Assembly (NCBI GenBank): GCA_037445375.1 | Contig: JBBIKS010000034.1 | Location: forward strand, 1-24,810 | Direction: 5' to 3' | Source of the DNA: DYHD01 sp037445375 | GTDB taxonomy: Bacteria > Nitrospirota > Thermodesulfovibrionia > Thermodesulfovibrionales > Dissulfurispiraceae | DNA length: 24,810 bases | Shown here: positions 23,325 through 24,810 of the stretch, one piece after another | Numbering within the stretch: position 1 is the stretch's first letter | Layout of the letters: each line of letters begins with the position of its first letter | Translations under genes and position numbers: made by a program | Notes under the pieces: generated by a model | What the model was told of the DNA's origin: nothing | The model's database searches: none | What the model saw: only the letters and a program-made list of their open reading frames with translations

Positions 23325-24674
23325 ATGGAAAGATTTAGTAGGTTTATTGTTAGTTTAGTCGTTGCATCTGGATTGCTTATATTTACAAGCTCCAATGTGA
23401 TGGCTCAGGCTCAAAAACCAAAGATATTGAAGCCCTGCAGCCAGTGTCATGCGCCGGATGATAAGCTGCTTCGAGGGACATTAGGAGGCATCTCGCAGAA
23501 AGCGGAAACATTCTCTATAAATGCAGGTGCTATATGGACAGTCAAGTTTGACGATAAAACAAAACTGGTCGGCTGGGCTCCGCCTGTTGGGAAGCTGCCC
23601 AAGGAAAAAGAACTCGCAGTTACATATGTTGATAGAGCTGGAGAAATTTATGCCGAGAGCATATCTGTTAAGCAGCCGGCACAGATTCCTGCAGATAAAG
23701 TTGCGAGCACAGATTTCGTTGCCGATCATGTCGAAAAAGGAGATGCTCTGATAGTTGATTCAAGGCCTGCAGTGAGATTTTATGAAGGGGCAATACCCGG
23801 GGCAATAAATATCTTTGATGCAGATTTTGATAAGCACATTGATAAACTGCCCAAAGATAAAAACCGAATGATAATTTTCTACTGTGCAGGACCTACTTGA
23901 CGGCTGAGCCCTGCCTCTGCCAGGAAGGCGGAGAAACTTGGTTATACAAATGTCAAGGTTTATTTAGACGGTATGCCTGCATGGAGAAAGGCTGGAAAGC
24001 TCACTATTGAGTGTGTTCAGTGTCTTATAGAAAGGGTTAAGCTTGATATCCCAACAATTATTGTGGATCTTCGCAGCCCTGATGAGGCTAAAAAAGGACA
24101 TATTGCAGGGGCTGTTTCTATCCCTATCACAGAGATAAGCGCTGCTTATGAAAAATTTCCAAGAGACAAGAGAGCTCCCATAGTGCTTTACTCCCACGAT
24201 ACAAAGTCCGCTGTTCAGGCATTTGAGATTGTCAGTGTCTGGGGAGGCTTTACTCACATTACGGTATTAGAGGGCGGCTACAGAGAATGGATAAAGATTG
24301 GCGGTAAAATAGCCAAAGGCGATATGCCCAATAGAATAGTCTGGGAGCCAAAACCAAGACCGGGCGCGATAAGTGTTGAAGAATTCAAGGCAATTGCTGA
24401 AAAACTGCCTGTAGATAAGTTTATATTAGATGTCAGGGATTCGGATGAAGCAGAAAACGGAATGCTCATAGGGGCCAAAAACATACCTGCTCAGGATGTG
24501 TTAAAAAGACTTGTAGATATTCCAAAAAACAAAGAGGTAATTGTCCATTGCCTAACAGGCGTAAGGGCAGAATTAGCTTTTCATGCCCTGAGGGATGCGG
24601 GGTATAAAGCCCGTTTCTTAAATGCAATTATCAAAATTGACTCCTCTGGAAGGTATGAGATAACAAAGGAATAA
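23325..24674 (+). CDS. Exported triple-rhodanese protein with CXXCH motif and in-frame TGA (candidate selenoprotein)
   Basis: Read through one TGA (23898-23900), this is a 449-residue protein. A signal peptide (about 1-27) is followed by CSQCH (38-42), a c-type haem motif, then three rhodanese domains near residues 128-225, 240-325 and 345-440. Domain 1 has the active loop C187-A-G-P-T-[TGA192]-R, where relatives read CxGPxC, so the TGA replaces the second loop cysteine. The frame continues RLSPASARKAEKLGYTNVKV without a break. Domain 2 has serine (S290, VLYSHDTKSA) in place of the catalytic cysteine. Domain 3 keeps C409 (VHCLTGVRAE). The gene has a strong AAGGAGG site, a sigma-54 promoter and a terminator. 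It probably handles sulfane sulfur or redox chemistry in the periplasm. If the TGA is not decoded as selenocysteine, this is a pseudogene or a sequencing error. Confidence 0.8.
23915..23933 (+). promoter_or_regulatory. Candidate bacterial SECIS hairpin
   Basis: CTCTGCC (23915-23921) pairs with GGCGGAG (23927-23933) through seven unbroken pairs, one of them G-U, with the five-base loop AGGAA. The loop begins 21 bases after the TGA and has G at its second position. Both points fit the known bacterial SECIS pattern: an apical loop roughly 16-37 bases after UGA, with a G among its first two bases. The 36 bases after the TGA are about two-thirds G+C, well above the surrounding gene. Confidence 0.6.
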
Positions 24675-24684
24675 AACGGTTAAA

Positions 24685-24712
24685 GAGGCGGTCTGTTGAT
24701 GCTGGCCGCCTC
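24685..24712 (+). terminator. Intrinsic terminator after the rhodanese gene
   Basis: GAGGCGGTC (24685-24693) pairs with GGCCGCCTC (24704-24712) through nine pairs, one of them G-T, with a ten-base loop. AAATCTTTT follows. It begins ten bases after the stop codon at 24672-24674, which supports reading the whole region as one gene. Confidence 0.7.
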
Positions 24713-24810
24713 AAATCTTTTGCAGTAACCATATCATATCATATCTTACATAAGCTGTACTTGTCAAGACTTGATCTGACAAATCCCTTTGTCATTACTC
24801 TACTACCTGC

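Noticed and set aside
23911..23931. Alternative hairpin CTGCCT/AGGCGG after the TGA
   Set aside because: It has six pairs, one of them G-U, and a nine-base loop starting CT, without G in the first two loop positions. The overlapping stem at 23915-23933 is longer and fits the SECIS pattern better.
23973..24674. A separate second rhodanese gene starting at the ATG at 23973
   Set aside because: That ATG codes for the methionine of the conserved GMPAW motif in the middle of rhodanese domain 1. It has no ribosome-binding site, and its product would lack a signal peptide. Reading through the TGA explains the region better.
24761..24782. TTGTCA...TGACAA inverted repeat near the window end
   Set aside because: A six-base repeat with a ten-base gap in AT-rich DNA is weak, and the gene it might control lies outside the window.
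1..24810. CRISPR arrays, rRNA genes, prophage or replication origin
   Set aside because: No regularly spaced direct repeats, rRNA-like sequence, phage structural genes or DnaA-box cluster were seen.

Overview
The window is about 24.8 kb of AT-rich (roughly 40% GC by eye) bacterial chromosome, mostly housekeeping genes in short co-oriented runs. The signs point to a Gram-negative anaerobe or microaerophile: TatA, molybdenum-cofactor genes (mobA, moaC), a sigma-54 activator facing a -24/-12 promoter, and an exported rhodanese with a CXXCH haem motif. Nitrospirota (Thermodesulfovibrio-like) or a neighbouring phylum is my best guess, but this rests on general gene style and no phylogenetic marker was compared.

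Layout. 1-1925 is a decayed accessory block: an IS21-type transposase remnant, the last ~50 codons of a type I restriction specificity gene (hsdS), an intact antitoxin/RelE-like toxin pair, and an hsdR gene cut to about its first 240 codons. 1909-5122 holds an amidohydrolase and a PriA whose helicase motifs have been lost although its eight zinc cysteines remain. A convergent hairpin separates this from coaE-ribF on the minus strand. 6886-7334 is a non-coding patch rich in palindromes. From 7335 to 15514 a plus-strand run encodes a SpoU methyltransferase, L9, DnaB, AmrB, MobA, TatA, alanine racemase, an RNase Z-like hydrolase, SurE and Pcm. tRNA-Leu(CAG) follows, then an envelope set: a PAP2-GT39 fusion, a GT2 glycosyltransferase and a flippase-like membrane protein, which may make and use a polyprenyl-phosphate sugar. 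On the minus strand lie a PAS/sigma-54 activator, moaC and argB.

The most interesting locus is 23005-24712. A three-domain exported rhodanese has a single in-frame TGA exactly where relatives carry the second cysteine of the active-site loop (C-A-G-P-T-[TGA]-R). The frame is undamaged on both sides. The TGA is followed, at the right distance, by a 7-bp hairpin (23915-23933) with loop AGGAA, inside a local GC peak. This fits a selenocysteine codon with a bacterial SECIS element. The gene also has a near-consensus sigma-54 promoter (23225-23240), a leader hairpin, a strong ribosome-binding site, a terminator, and a divergently transcribed sigma-54 activator with a cysteine-rich PAS domain. I read it as a candidate regulated selenoprotein system for sulfur or redox handling in the periplasm. 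A point mutation or sequencing error remains the main alternative.
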